Of a DNA stretch of 35,302 bases, positions 7,784 through 15,782 are shown piece after piece (positions within the stretch are counted from its first letter, which is position 1; every line of letters starts with the position of its first letter). The DNA lies in the NCBI GenBank assembly GCA_025362115.1, contig JANYIK010000114.1, forward strand, positions 1 through 35,302, written 5' to 3'. Below the pieces are notes generated by a model. The model did no database searches. It was given only the letters and a program-made list of their open reading frames with translations, and had not been told where the DNA came from. The stretch is from Methylophilaceae bacterium. Lineage in GTDB: Bacteria; Pseudomonadota; Gammaproteobacteria; Burkholderiales; Methylophilaceae. Both the position numbers and the translations under genes were made by a program.

Positions 7784-9172
7784 TTACCCCGCCTTATTCT
7801 TCAAAGCGTGCCCCGCCAGCGTCTTGCCCAAGTCCCATATCGCCCCCGGCACTTTGTGGGTATCGGCGATGACCTGATCGGTGGCGTTGATTATCCAGCT
7901 CACGTCTTCGTCGCCTATCACCAGCGGTGGTAACCATTTAACGACATTCATGCCGTGTCCGGCTACTTGGCTGAGGATGCGATGCTGCTTGAATAACGGG
8001 ATGGCGATCATCTGGCTGAACAAGCCTTTATTCGCGGCCTCCAGCAGGCTCCATGCGGCTTTGAGTGACAAGCTCTTGGGTGAGCCGAACTCTAGCGCGA
8101 TCATCAAACCCTGACCGCGTACTTCCTTGAGGAATTCGTATTTGGGGACTAGCGCTTGCAGTGCAGCAAGCAGTTGCTCGCCGCGTCGCGCGGCATTTTC
8201 CACTAACTTTTCTTCGGTGATGACATCCAGCGTCGCAATCCCCGCCGCCATTGCCATATTGTTCTTTGAGAACGTGGAGCCATGTACCACGGCTCTATCC
8301 ATGCGATTGAACACACGCTCCATGACGTGGCTGGTCATGGCGACTGCGCCGACAGGCACGAAACCACCGGATAGCGCCTTGGCCATCAGTATCATGTCGG
8401 GTTCATCAACGCCATAATGCTCTATGGCCCAGAACTTGCCGGTGCGCCCCAAGCCAGTCTGCACCTCGTCGGCCACCACCAGCGCACCGTGTTTGCGGCA
8501 TAGTTGTGCGGCTTCACGCAAGAATCCTGGCGCGGGCAGGTTGACGCCCTTGCCTTGAATCGGCTCGAAGATAAGCGCCGCCACATCACCGCGCGACAAT
8601 TCATGCTCAAGTGCAGCCAAGTCATTGAACGGCACAGTGACCACATCCGCCAGCAATGGCCCGAAACCTTGGCGGAACACGTTCTCGCTGGTGACCGACA
8701 GTGCGCCTAGCGTCAACCCATGATAACCATGGTCGAAGCTGATGATTTTGGAACGGCCTGTGGTGTAGCGGGAAAACTTGATCGCGGCTTCCACTGCTTC
8801 GGCTCCGGAAGAACAGAAGAACATGCGGCGCAGGTTGCCAGGGCAGTGCGACAATATTTTCTTGGCCAGGATACCGGAGAGCAAGGACACATCCAGTTGC
8901 ACCAAGTCCGGCAATTGACCCCCCAGCACGCCCTGTAACGCGGCAACAATCTTGGGGTGGTTGCGTCCCATGGCAAATACGCCGAAACCCGCCAGCAAAT
9001 CAAGGTAGCGCTGCCCCTCGGCATCAAACAGATACGGCCCTTCGGCGCGTGTATAGGTTCGGTCATAGCCTATGGTCTTGAGCATCTTGACCATCTGCGC
9101 GTTCAGGTGTTCTTCGTGCAGCTCGAATCTGTTACCCGTTTGTTGGCTTAGCCATTCACTACCATTTTCCAC
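7784..9172 (-). CDS. hpnO: Hopanoid aminotransferase HpnO (class III)
   Basis: HpnO aminates the ribosylhopane-derived aldehyde to give 35-aminobacteriohopanetriol. The 462-residue protein is a class III PLP aminotransferase. It has SSGAEAVEAAIKFSR, the substrate-side FDHGYHGLTLGALS, Asp235 in the ADEVQTGLGRTG motif and the likely Schiff-base Lys265 (LMAKALSGGFVPVGA). An ornithine/acetylornithine-type aminotransferase would look similar; the choice of HpnO rests on its place 16 bases after hpnG in a hopanoid operon and its long N-terminal region. The start is GTG at 9172 with AAGGGAT (9185-9179) seven bases upstream. It is the last gene of the leftward hopanoid operon. No clear terminator follows. 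Confidence 0.9.
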   Translation of the reverse strand: MENGSEWLSQQTGNRFELHEEHLNAQMVKMLKTIGYDRTYTRAEGPYLFDAEGQRYLDLLAGFGVFAMGRNHPKIVAALQGVLGGQLPDLVQLDVSLLSGILAKKILSHCPGNLRRMFFCSSGAEAVEAAIKFSRYTTGRSKIISFDHGYHGLTLGALSVTSENVFRQGFGPLLADVVTVPFNDLAALEHELSRGDVAALIFEPIQGKGVNLPAPGFLREAAQLCRKHGALVVADEVQTGLGRTGKFWAIEHYGVDEPDMILMAKALSGGFVPVGAVAMTSHVMERVFNRMDRAVVHGSTFSKNNMAMAAGIATLDVITEEKLVENAARRGEQLLAALQALVPKYEFLKEVRGQGLMIALEFGSPKSLSLKAAWSLLEAANKGLFSQMIAIPLFKQHRILSQVAGHGMNVVKWLPPLVIGDEDVSWIINATDQVIADTHKVPGAIWDLGKTLAGHALKNKAG

Positions 9173-9188
9173 TATTGCATCCCTTTTT

Positions 9189-9875
9189 TCAGAGTTTGCT
9201 CAATACGCCACTAGTGCGGCGCAGAGTGGCCGCAGCAAGATCAAACCGTGTTTTTAATGGCCATAATGCAGCTAAGTCAGCAGGATGACGCAATAAGTTC
9301 GCCGCAAGGCGCAAACCATATATTTCACCCAGCGGATTCAGTGCGCCGTCCAAGCTCGCAGGAAGGCTATCATGGCAGGTATCTGCAACCGCTCTCAGCA
9401 CCAGCCCGGGGACGCTGTGACGCTGTGCAACGCGCAATACTGCGGCACTTTCCATATCTACTGCCACCGCACCGCTGGTTTCTGCCAAGCGCCGCTTCTC
9501 TGTCGTGCTATTTACCGCAACCCTTGATTCGACAATAGGTCGCGCATCCGCTGGCATCTGTAGTGCTTGCAATAGTTTGTTGCGCCACAATTCGTCAACC
9601 GCAAGCTCCACGCCGTCGGCACCCTTTACCTGTGTCGGAACTAATAGTGAACCAGCCTCTACGTCGTCCACCAAACCACCGGCGCAGCCCCAGCTTACCA
9701 ACACGTTTACGCCGAGTTTAACCAGCGCTTCGGCGGCAAGTTCGGCACGTGCTGCGCCCATGCCACCTACACACGCAGCCACGCCATCAGCACTCACCAC
9801 CTTGCCCATCACTACATGCTTCAAGCCCAGTATGTGCGCCTCGCGCTTGAGCGCGACGACTATGCCGATGGGCAT
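9189..9875 (-). CDS. hpnG: Hopanoid phosphorylase/nucleosidase HpnG
   Basis: HpnG removes adenine from adenosylhopane to give (phospho)ribosylhopane, the step before reduction or amination. It belongs to the nucleoside phosphorylase superfamily: PIGIVVALKREA at the N-terminus, CVGGMGAARAELAAEALV, LVSWGCAGGL, and the nucleoside-binding VDMESAA at residues 139-145 followed by RAVADTCHDSLP. The length (228 aa) suits the family. Its ATG lies 16 bases inside the end of the cyclase gene, so translation is coupled. General 5'-methylthioadenosine nucleosidases share the fold, but the context settles the assignment. Confidence 0.93.
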   Translation of the reverse strand: MPIGIVVALKREAHILGLKHVVMGKVVSADGVAACVGGMGAARAELAAEALVKLGVNVLVSWGCAGGLVDDVEAGSLLVPTQVKGADGVELAVDELWRNKLLQALQMPADARPIVESRVAVNSTTEKRRLAETSGAVAVDMESAAVLRVAQRHSVPGLVLRAVADTCHDSLPASLDGALNPLGEIYGLRLAANLLRHPADLAALWPLKTRFDLAAATLRRTSGVLSKL

Positions 9876-11815
9876 GAGTTTGTTGCCAGGTCAGCCGCCA
9901 GATAGCGCGCCAGCGCCCACAACGGGAAATATTTATCGTAACCGTGGTACTTCAGGTAAAACACTTTGGGGAAACCCGGCGCGGTGAAGTAGTTGTCATA
10001 CCACACGCCATCTGCGGCTTGCGCGCGCGTCAGAAAGGCGATGCCGCGTTCAACTTCCGGCGAACGGCCTTCCGCTGCCAGCAAGCCCAGCAGAGCCCAA
10101 GCGGTTTGGAATGCGGTGCTGGCTAGTGCTGTGCCGTGCAATGAGCGGTCTGCATAGCTGTCTTGGGTTTCGCCCCAGCCACCGTCAGCGCGCTGTTTGC
10201 TTTTCAGCCAGACTATCGCTTTTTGTACGCGTGGCTGATTCATCGCCACGCCCGCTGCTTGCAGCGCTATCAGCACCGACCATGCGCCGTAAATATAATT
10301 GCTACCCCAGCGCCCGAACCAACTGCCGTCGGATTCCTGCTCGCGCCAGATATAGTCCAAACAGCGATCAACCGCTGGTTGATAGCGTGCATCACGCTTT
10401 GCCAGCGGCGCCAACAGCATCAGACAACGCGCACTCACGTCCACCGTTGGTGGATCCAGCAGTGCGCCGTGGTCGGCGAAGGGAATAGAGTTGAGGTAAT
10501 AATGCGTGTTATCTACGTCGAAAGCGGCAAATCCGCCGCCAGCCGATTGCATGCCGTTCACCCAATCAGCGGCACGACGCACGTTGTCTGCAAACTCAGG
10601 CGCTTGTGACTGCATCATGGCGTAGGCAATAACCGCCGTGTCGTCCACGTCGGGATAATAGCTATTGTTGAATTGAAACGCCCAGCCGCCGCCCGCGATG
10701 TCTGGCGCACTGTCGCGCCAATCGCCAGCCTCGTCTGTGGTCAATTGTTTGCTGGCGCACCAGCGCAAAGCATTTTCAACCGCTTTGCTGATCGTGGCAT
10801 CGTGGCTGGTTCGCAGCACTTCTTGCAAACTCAGCGTGGCTAGGCCGGTGTCCCATATTGGCGAGGCACAAGGCTGACAATAAGCGTAATCGTCATGCTC
10901 CACCACCAGCAAGTCAATGGCGCGGCGTGCTGTGACAACTCGAGGATCACTTGGCGGAATACCCAAAGCCAGCATCGCTTCATAGGCATTAACCATCGCC
11001 GGAAAAATCGCCCCCAAGCCATCTTCGCCATTGAGCCTGGCCTCGAACCATTCCAGCGCAAGGCGCGTGGCGCGGCGGCGCATGGCTTTGGGAATCAGCG
11101 GTTCGATGAAGGTGCGGCCTATTTTGTCTAGCAACAGAAAGAATTTACCCGTGCGGGTTTGGATGGAGTCGAAGTAGCTAGTTTCTTGTTCCGGATCAAC
11201 GTGGAACAACTCAGCAACGCCAATCTTTTTGGGATTTTTAGCTTTGACTTTAAGCGTAGTCAGCACGAACAGCGGCACCATCACCGTGCGCGACCAGTAA
11301 GACACTTTACTCAAGTGGAAGAAAAACCATTTTGGCAGCAGCATGATTTCGACCGGAATATACGGCACTCCGCGCCACGGTAGCTGCTCGAACATGGCCA
11401 ATGCGATACGAGTGAACACATTGGCATGTGCCGCACCACCGTGCACTAACACATATCTACGCGCCTGTTCCATGTGGGCTGAATCAATATCGTCACCCGC
11501 CAACTTAAGTGCATAATAGGTCTTGATGGTGCAACTGAGATCACCCTCGCCGCCTGTGTACAGAGGCCACGAACCATCGGTGTTTTGCCGTGCCCGCAGA
11601 TAGCACCCAATCTTGGTTTCCAGCGCAGTGTCAATGTCATCCACATAGTGGCGCATCATGATGTATTCAGATGGAATCGTGCAGTCGGCCTCCAGCTCGT
11701 ACACCCAATAACCATTGGCGTGCTGATGGCTCAGAATGTTACGTACCGCAGCATCCAATGCGGCTTTGCTGGTGGCTTCAAGAGTGTCGGTGGAAAATTC
11801 AGTCAATTTATTCAT
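9860..11815 (-). CDS. shc: Squalene-hopene cyclase
   Basis: Shc (HpnF) cyclises squalene to hopene/hopanol at the inner membrane face. The protein has the protonating motif DVDDTA (about residues 389-394) preceded by WAFQFNNSYYP. It also has many QW-type repeats (QHANGYWVYELEAD, QNTDGSWPLYTGGEGDLS, QESDGSWFGRWGSNYIYGAW, QRADGGWGETQDSY, QAADGVWYDNYF) and the hydrophobic monotopic-membrane patch around 150-195. At about 651 aa it is full length. I use the ATG at 11815; a TTG at 11821 overlaps the squalene-synthase stop and would also work. Neither has a strong Shine-Dalgarno, which fits translational coupling to the gene before it. Confidence 0.97.
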   Translation of the reverse strand: MNKLTEFSTDTLEATSKAALDAAVRNILSHQHANGYWVYELEADCTIPSEYIMMRHYVDDIDTALETKIGCYLRARQNTDGSWPLYTGGEGDLSCTIKTYYALKLAGDDIDSAHMEQARRYVLVHGGAAHANVFTRIALAMFEQLPWRGVPYIPVEIMLLPKWFFFHLSKVSYWSRTVMVPLFVLTTLKVKAKNPKKIGVAELFHVDPEQETSYFDSIQTRTGKFFLLLDKIGRTFIEPLIPKAMRRRATRLALEWFEARLNGEDGLGAIFPAMVNAYEAMLALGIPPSDPRVVTARRAIDLLVVEHDDYAYCQPCASPIWDTGLATLSLQEVLRTSHDATISKAVENALRWCASKQLTTDEAGDWRDSAPDIAGGGWAFQFNNSYYPDVDDTAVIAYAMMQSQAPEFADNVRRAADWVNGMQSAGGGFAAFDVDNTHYYLNSIPFADHGALLDPPTVDVSARCLMLLAPLAKRDARYQPAVDRCLDYIWREQESDGSWFGRWGSNYIYGAWSVLIALQAAGVAMNQPRVQKAIVWLKSKQRADGGWGETQDSYADRSLHGTALASTAFQTAWALLGLLAAEGRSPEVERGIAFLTRAQAADGVWYDNYFTAPGFPKVFYLKYHGYDKYFPLWALARYLAADLATNSCPSA

Positions 11816-11817
11816 AG

Positions 11818-12888
11818 TCAATGCGCTAAAGCTAAAACGCTGGCGGCGACCGGGGCGGGGTGGGAAGTCGGCAAGCCTTGCGACATAGCCGCGAACACCA
11901 AGCGCAGCGCAAGGTCGGAACGGTGTGTGATACGGCTTAAACCAATAGTGGTATGCACCTCGCGACGTGTGATTTTAACTTCCGTAGCAGAAGAAAAATG
12001 CCGATGACGATTGATGCGACGCAATGTCAGCACCGCCATGCCTATCGCCCACAGACAAAAATCGCGTACGCCGACGTGACGTTTCGGAATGCGCAAAGTG
12101 TATTCCAAGGCATTGCGCAAATGGCCGTGAGCGGTGGCTATCAATTCCTCCATTGCTGCGGCGTAGGCGACATCGGTATTGGGGGAAAGCTGCGTCAAAT
12201 CGTATCCCACAGTAGAAAACACCGAGCGTGGCAACCAGATTACACCGCGTGAGCGGTCATCCCACATGTCTTTGAGGATGTTGGTCATCTGCAAGCCTTG
12301 ACCAAAAGAAACGCTGAGTGGCAATAGTTGATCGCGTTGCCGCAAGATTTCCGGGTCGAACTCACAAAACAAATCGGTGAGCATTTCACCCACCACACCC
12401 GCCACATAGTAGCAATAGCGCGACATATCTTCCATGTCATCAAGGCCACGTGACAAATCACGTCCTTGATAAACCCCCATGCCGTGCGACATGATACGGA
12501 TACAGCGTTCCAGAGCATGGCGCTCAGCCGCGCTGAAGCCATGCGTAATCGCCACCACACGAGAGGTAGCGGCGATTAATTCATGTTCGGCGGGCAGGGT
12601 GGCTTGAGACAGGCGTGGCGCAAGCTGCGTGGTGAAATCTGCGGCAGAGGCTTGATTTGCAACCACTTGTGAGAACAAATCGCAGAACTGGTTTTTCTCC
12701 TCACGAGTCAGTTCCACTTCGTCCTCCACCGTATCCACAATGCGACACAGCAGATAGGCGTTAGCCACCGCCCGCGATAGCGGCAAAGGCAAACGAGGGA
12801 TGGTGAGCGCAAACGTCCGCGAAACGCCCAGCAAAAAGTGAGCTTGCAGCGCATCGTCGTCAAGTTGTGTGAAAGTGGCTTCAGCCAT
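11818..12888 (-). CDS. Squalene synthase, long eukaryote-like type
   Basis: The enzyme joins two farnesyl diphosphates to presqualene diphosphate and, if of the complete type, reduces it to squalene with NADPH. The two aspartate-rich Mg-diphosphate motifs are DTVEDE (52-57) and DMWDD (207-211) within GLQMTNILKDMWDDRSRG. Between them lie SRTFALTIPRLP, the GRDL/DMEDMSRYCYYVAGVVGEMLTDLF block and a Tyr-rich helix. At 356 aa it is longer than HpnC or HpnD (about 280-290 aa), and its motifs look like the one-step squalene synthases of eukaryotes and Methylococcus. No hpnC, hpnD or hpnE is in the locus, so it probably makes squalene alone. A C-terminal membrane anchor is not evident. It is first in the leftward operon. 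Confidence 0.9.
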   Translation of the reverse strand: MAEATFTQLDDDALQAHFLLGVSRTFALTIPRLPLPLSRAVANAYLLCRIVDTVEDEVELTREEKNQFCDLFSQVVANQASAADFTTQLAPRLSQATLPAEHELIAATSRVVAITHGFSAAERHALERCIRIMSHGMGVYQGRDLSRGLDDMEDMSRYCYYVAGVVGEMLTDLFCEFDPEILRQRDQLLPLSVSFGQGLQMTNILKDMWDDRSRGVIWLPRSVFSTVGYDLTQLSPNTDVAYAAAMEELIATAHGHLRNALEYTLRIPKRHVGVRDFCLWAIGMAVLTLRRINRHRHFSSATEVKITRREVHTTIGLSRITHRSDLALRLVFAAMSQGLPTSHPAPVAASVLALAH

Positions 12889-13003
12889 GTCGGCGATGAT
12901 TTAATTTGTAAACCTAAGTCGCGTCATATTACCGTAATTTTAATGCCAAAGAAACCCGTGGCTAGCATGAATGAAGCGGCATTACAAAGCCACGGCACAC
13001 CAA

Positions 13004-13032
13004 TTTATGGCGGTTTAGTGTAAACTTATAAG
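13004..13032 (+). promoter_or_regulatory. Candidate promoter of hpnH
   Basis: TTTATG (13004-13009), a 17-base spacer and TATAAG (13027-13032, five of six consensus bases) could drive hpnH, giving a leader of about 55 bases. The -35 is weak. Confidence 0.4.
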
Positions 13033-13040
13033 ACTAATTT

Positions 13041-13075
13041 GCGGTGCCTACTGTTGAGCGCCGCTGCCCTTTTTT
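13041..13075 (+). promoter_or_regulatory. Hairpin plus T-run in the hpnH leader
   Basis: GCGGTGC (13041-13047) pairs with GCGCCGC (13058-13064) with one G-U pair and a 10-base loop. Five bases later comes a run of six T (13070-13075), then AAAA and the hpnH ribosome binding site. It resembles a terminator or a leader structure. The five-base gap before the T-run weakens the terminator reading. Confidence 0.35.
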
Positions 13076-13094
13076 AAAATTTCAGGAGCACTGC

Positions 13095-14198
13095 ATGAGT
13101 GTGCCGTTAAGACTACAAGCCGCAGTCGCCCGTTATCTCATCAAGCAAAAACTTGCGCGTCGTGAACGTTACCCATTGGTATTGATGCTTGAACCCTTGT
13201 TCAAATGCAATCTGGCCTGTGCCGGTTGCGGTAAGATTGACTATCCGGACGACATTCTGGATCAACGTATCAGCGTTGAGGACGCGCTAGGCGCCGCCGA
13301 TGAATGCGGCGCGCCTATTGTCTCTATTGCTGGCGGTGAGCCCTTGCTGCATAAGGAGTTACCTCAAATCGTCGCGGGCCTGATCGAGCGCAAAAAATAT
13401 ATCTATCTTTGCACCAATGCTTTATTGCTTAGTAAACGCATAGACGACTATCAACCATCGCCATACTTGTCGTTTTCCATACACTTGGACGGTATGAAAG
13501 ATCGGCACGACACCTCGGTGTGCCAGACCGGTGTATTTGAACGCGCGGTGGAAGCCGTCAAACTTGCACTAGGCAAGGGTTTCCGCGTCAGCGTCAACTG
13601 CACTTTGTTCCAGGGGGAGCCGCCGGAAGAAGTCGCCGAGTTTTTGGATTTCTGTACCGAACTAGGCGTGGAATCTATCACTCTTGCCTCAGGTTTCAGC
13701 TACGAACACGCGCCACGTCAGGACATCTTCATCCCCACCACTGACGGCAAACAGTTGTTCCGTTCCGTATTCGCTATCGGTAAACGCCTGAAAAAACGCT
13801 GGCCGCTCAATCATTCGCCTTTGTATATGGATTTTTTGGCGGGCAACCAAACCTTCCATTGCACCCCGTGGGGAAACCCGACGCGCAACGTGTTTGGCTG
13901 GCAAAAGCCCTGCTATTTGTTGGTTGACGAAGGCTACGCGCCCACATTCAAAAGTCTGATGGAAGATACGCCTTGGGAAAAATATGGCACTGCTAACAAC
14001 CCCAAATGCGCCAACTGCACCGCACACTGCGGCTATGAACCCACAGCCGTCAACGAAGCCCTCCGCCGTCCGTGGAAAGCGCTGTCCGTAGGCTTGTTTG
14101 GTCCACGCACCAGCGGTGCACTGGCACCAGCGGTTGCTCGCAATTACACCCTTCCTGAGCCTAAACGACCCGTAATTCGGGTGGAGTCTGTTTGTTAA
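13095..14198 (+). CDS. hpnH: Hopanoid radical SAM protein HpnH (adenosylhopane synthase)
   Basis: HpnH attaches the 5'-deoxyadenosyl group of S-adenosylmethionine to diploptene, giving adenosylhopane, the first committed step to C35 hopanoids. The radical SAM cluster motif CNLACAGC supplies Cys38, Cys42 and Cys45, followed by the SAM-binding SIAGGEPLLHKEL. The C-terminal part carries further cysteines (CTPWGNP, CANCTAHCGYEPTA) typical of HpnH, then a tail. The ATG at 13095 is preceded by CAGGAG (13083-13088) with six-base spacing, so I prefer it over the open frame that extends up to 13044. It is transcribed away from the sqs-shc-hpnG-hpnO operon, with which it shares a 206-base divergent region. 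Confidence 0.96.
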   Translation: MSVPLRLQAAVARYLIKQKLARRERYPLVLMLEPLFKCNLACAGCGKIDYPDDILDQRISVEDALGAADECGAPIVSIAGGEPLLHKELPQIVAGLIERKKYIYLCTNALLLSKRIDDYQPSPYLSFSIHLDGMKDRHDTSVCQTGVFERAVEAVKLALGKGFRVSVNCTLFQGEPPEEVAEFLDFCTELGVESITLASGFSYEHAPRQDIFIPTTDGKQLFRSVFAIGKRLKKRWPLNHSPLYMDFLAGNQTFHCTPWGNPTRNVFGWQKPCYLLVDEGYAPTFKSLMEDTPWEKYGTANNPKCANCTAHCGYEPTAVNEALRRPWKALSVGLFGPRTSGALAPAVARNYTLPEPKRPVIRVESVC

Positions 14199-14230
14199 CT
14201 CTGTAAATTATACGTAATTAGGATTAGGTT

Positions 14231-14623
14231 TTACAGGTAGGACTTCCACTCTTCGGCAAAAGAGCAGTTGGGTGGAGCCGCGCGAAATAGAGGTGCGATC
14301 TGCGAGTCACTGAGTCCGGCGGGAGTAACGCCTATCCTTGTGATATGGAACTGCCGTTCAGGGCGCGAGGCAGCAAAAGCAATGAATTTATCAACGGCAG
14401 GCTTGATTGCCTCCAGCGCCAGAGGTTCCATGTTGAAGCCTTTTACTGGAATGCCGTAACTGGTTCCTATGAAACCTTCGGCTATTCCCTGTCTCGCACC
14501 AAACTTGGTTGCGGCAATCAGCGCCCAGCCTACATCGTGTACGCCCTTTTTATTGCTACCATACACCAGCGCACTTTTCCCATCTGGCATCGCCATGTCT
14601 TTATGGAAGCTGAATTTTGACAT
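14231..14623 (-). CDS. Conserved hypothetical protein, 130 aa
   Basis: The product resembles a small family often seen in accessory and phage-associated DNA. I recall its pattern as VFGSN-x-x-G-x-HGxGAA near the N-terminus, Q(A)EG-x-x-GxSYAIPTK in the middle, IxxxVxxFIxFA in a helix, and TxIGCGLAG-x-x-x-x-xIAPLF near the end. Here the corresponding pieces are VYGSNKKGVHDVGWALIAA, AEGFIGTSYGIPVK, VDKFIAFAASRPE and RIGVTPAGLSDSQIAPLF. The HGxGAA and GCGLAG glycines are partly replaced, so this is a divergent member. No function is known to me. AAGAGA precedes the ATG. It converges on hpnH and lies 118 bases after mutY on the same strand. Confidence 0.75.
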   Translation of the reverse strand: MSKFSFHKDMAMPDGKSALVYGSNKKGVHDVGWALIAATKFGARQGIAEGFIGTSYGIPVKGFNMEPLALEAIKPAVDKFIAFAASRPERQFHITRIGVTPAGLSDSQIAPLFRAAPPNCSFAEEWKSYL

Positions 14624-14741
14624 AACTGAATTCTCTTAATTTTCTTGGTTGATTCAATGTGCTACCTATCGGGTCACAATGATTATTCTTTAAATGGATA
14701 CATTATTCCCCATTGCTTGCTGACGTTCAACTTGATTCTGG

Positions 14742-15782
14742 TTAATTGGCTGCTATACCCAACAAAATCTTGCGTATGGGCGCCGGTAATGCGGCATCTA
14801 TTGCATCTTCTTTATCCAGCCATACCAAGCCGCTTTGACGTACTTCTGGCCGCATTTTCAACATTTTTAGTGGTTGTGGGGTGATGCGCAGGCGGAAGTG
14901 GGTGAAGGTGTGGGTGACTATGGGTAGGGTAGGCAACAACTTTGTTTCTAACCCTAAACGCTGACGTGCAACGAGTTGTACGTCTTCACCCATCGCCACT
15001 TCCGGCAAGCTCCACAATCCACCCCAGATGCCACTAGGTGGGCGTTTTTCCAGCAAGATTTCGTTGGCAGCGAGCAATATCAACATCACTATTTCACGCT
15101 CAGGAATAATCTTACGTTGCTTGGGCGTGGGCAATTGGGTGATGCGACTCTTTTTCCTCGCAACGCAGTTTTCACGCACTGGACACTTATCGCATTGTGG
15201 TTTGCTTCTGGTACATAGGGTTGCGCCTAAGTCCATCAGGCCTTGAGTGTAGCATTGGATGTCAGCTTTGGGTAACAGACTTTCCGCCAATTTCCACAGG
15301 CGTTTCTCAACCGCTGGCTGGCTAGGCCAGCCTTCTATACCAAAACAACGTGTAAGCACGCGCTTGACGTTGCCATCCAGTATGGTTTGAGTTTGACCAT
15401 AGGCAAATACGGTAATGGCGGAGGCGGTTGAACGGCCTATGCCAGGAAGGGCGTTGATTTTCTCATGGGTTTGAGGAAACTCGCCTTGGTATTGCTGCAT
15501 GATAGCAAGAGCTGCGGTATGCAGATTGCGCGCTCTGGAGTAGTAGCCTAAGCCACTCCAGTGGCGCAATACTTCATCCTCATCGGCTTGGGCTAAACTG
15601 GCAACATCTGGAAAACGCGACATAAATCGCTGATAATAGGGGATGACCGCAACGACTTGGGTTTGTTGCAGCATAATCTCTGACACCCAGATAGCGTAAG
15701 GATCTTGAGTATTTTGCCAAGGTAAGCTGTGGCGACCATGCAGCTGCTGCCATTGGATGAGTCGCTGAGAAAACTCTGCCAT
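14742..15782 (-). CDS. mutY: Adenine DNA glycosylase MutY
   Basis: MutY removes adenine mispaired with 8-oxoguanine. The protein (346 aa) has the catalytic Glu in SEIMLQQTQVVAV (about residue 35), the helix-hairpin-helix LPGIGRSTASAI with the catalytic Asp in TILDGNVKRVL, and the 4Fe-4S loop CTRSKPQCDKCPVRENC with the expected Cys spacing. It ends in a C-terminal NUDIX-like domain for 8-oxoG recognition. The start is the ATG at 15782, which overlaps the ptsI TGA by one base (TGATG). It is last in the long LPS/PTS run, an odd metabolic partner but probably read with it. No terminator is obvious. Confidence 0.97.
   Translation of the reverse strand: MAEFSQRLIQWQQLHGRHSLPWQNTQDPYAIWVSEIMLQQTQVVAVIPYYQRFMSRFPDVASLAQADEDEVLRHWSGLGYYSRARNLHTAALAIMQQYQGEFPQTHEKINALPGIGRSTASAITVFAYGQTQTILDGNVKRVLTRCFGIEGWPSQPAVEKRLWKLAESLLPKADIQCYTQGLMDLGATLCTRSKPQCDKCPVRENCVARKKSRITQLPTPKQRKIIPEREIVMLILLAANEILLEKRPPSGIWGGLWSLPEVAMGEDVQLVARQRLGLETKLLPTLPIVTHTFTHFRLRITPQPLKMLKMRPEVRQSGLVWLDKEDAIDAALPAPIRKILLGIAAN

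Noticed and set aside
9505..9987. 160-aa frame antisense to hpnG
   Set aside because: It is the mirror of a well-supported hpnG gene; its Ser/Thr/Pro/Ala-rich sequence is typical of a shadow frame.
12956..12995. Inverted repeat CCGTGGC/GCCACGG as an intrinsic terminator
   Set aside because: The 26-base loop is too long and no T-run follows on either strand; it is more likely an operator or chance repeat.
14645..14884. 79-aa plus-strand frame between the VFGSN-family gene and mutY
   Set aside because: Half of it runs antisense through mutY, it has no family signature, and its first part is AT-rich intergenic sequence.
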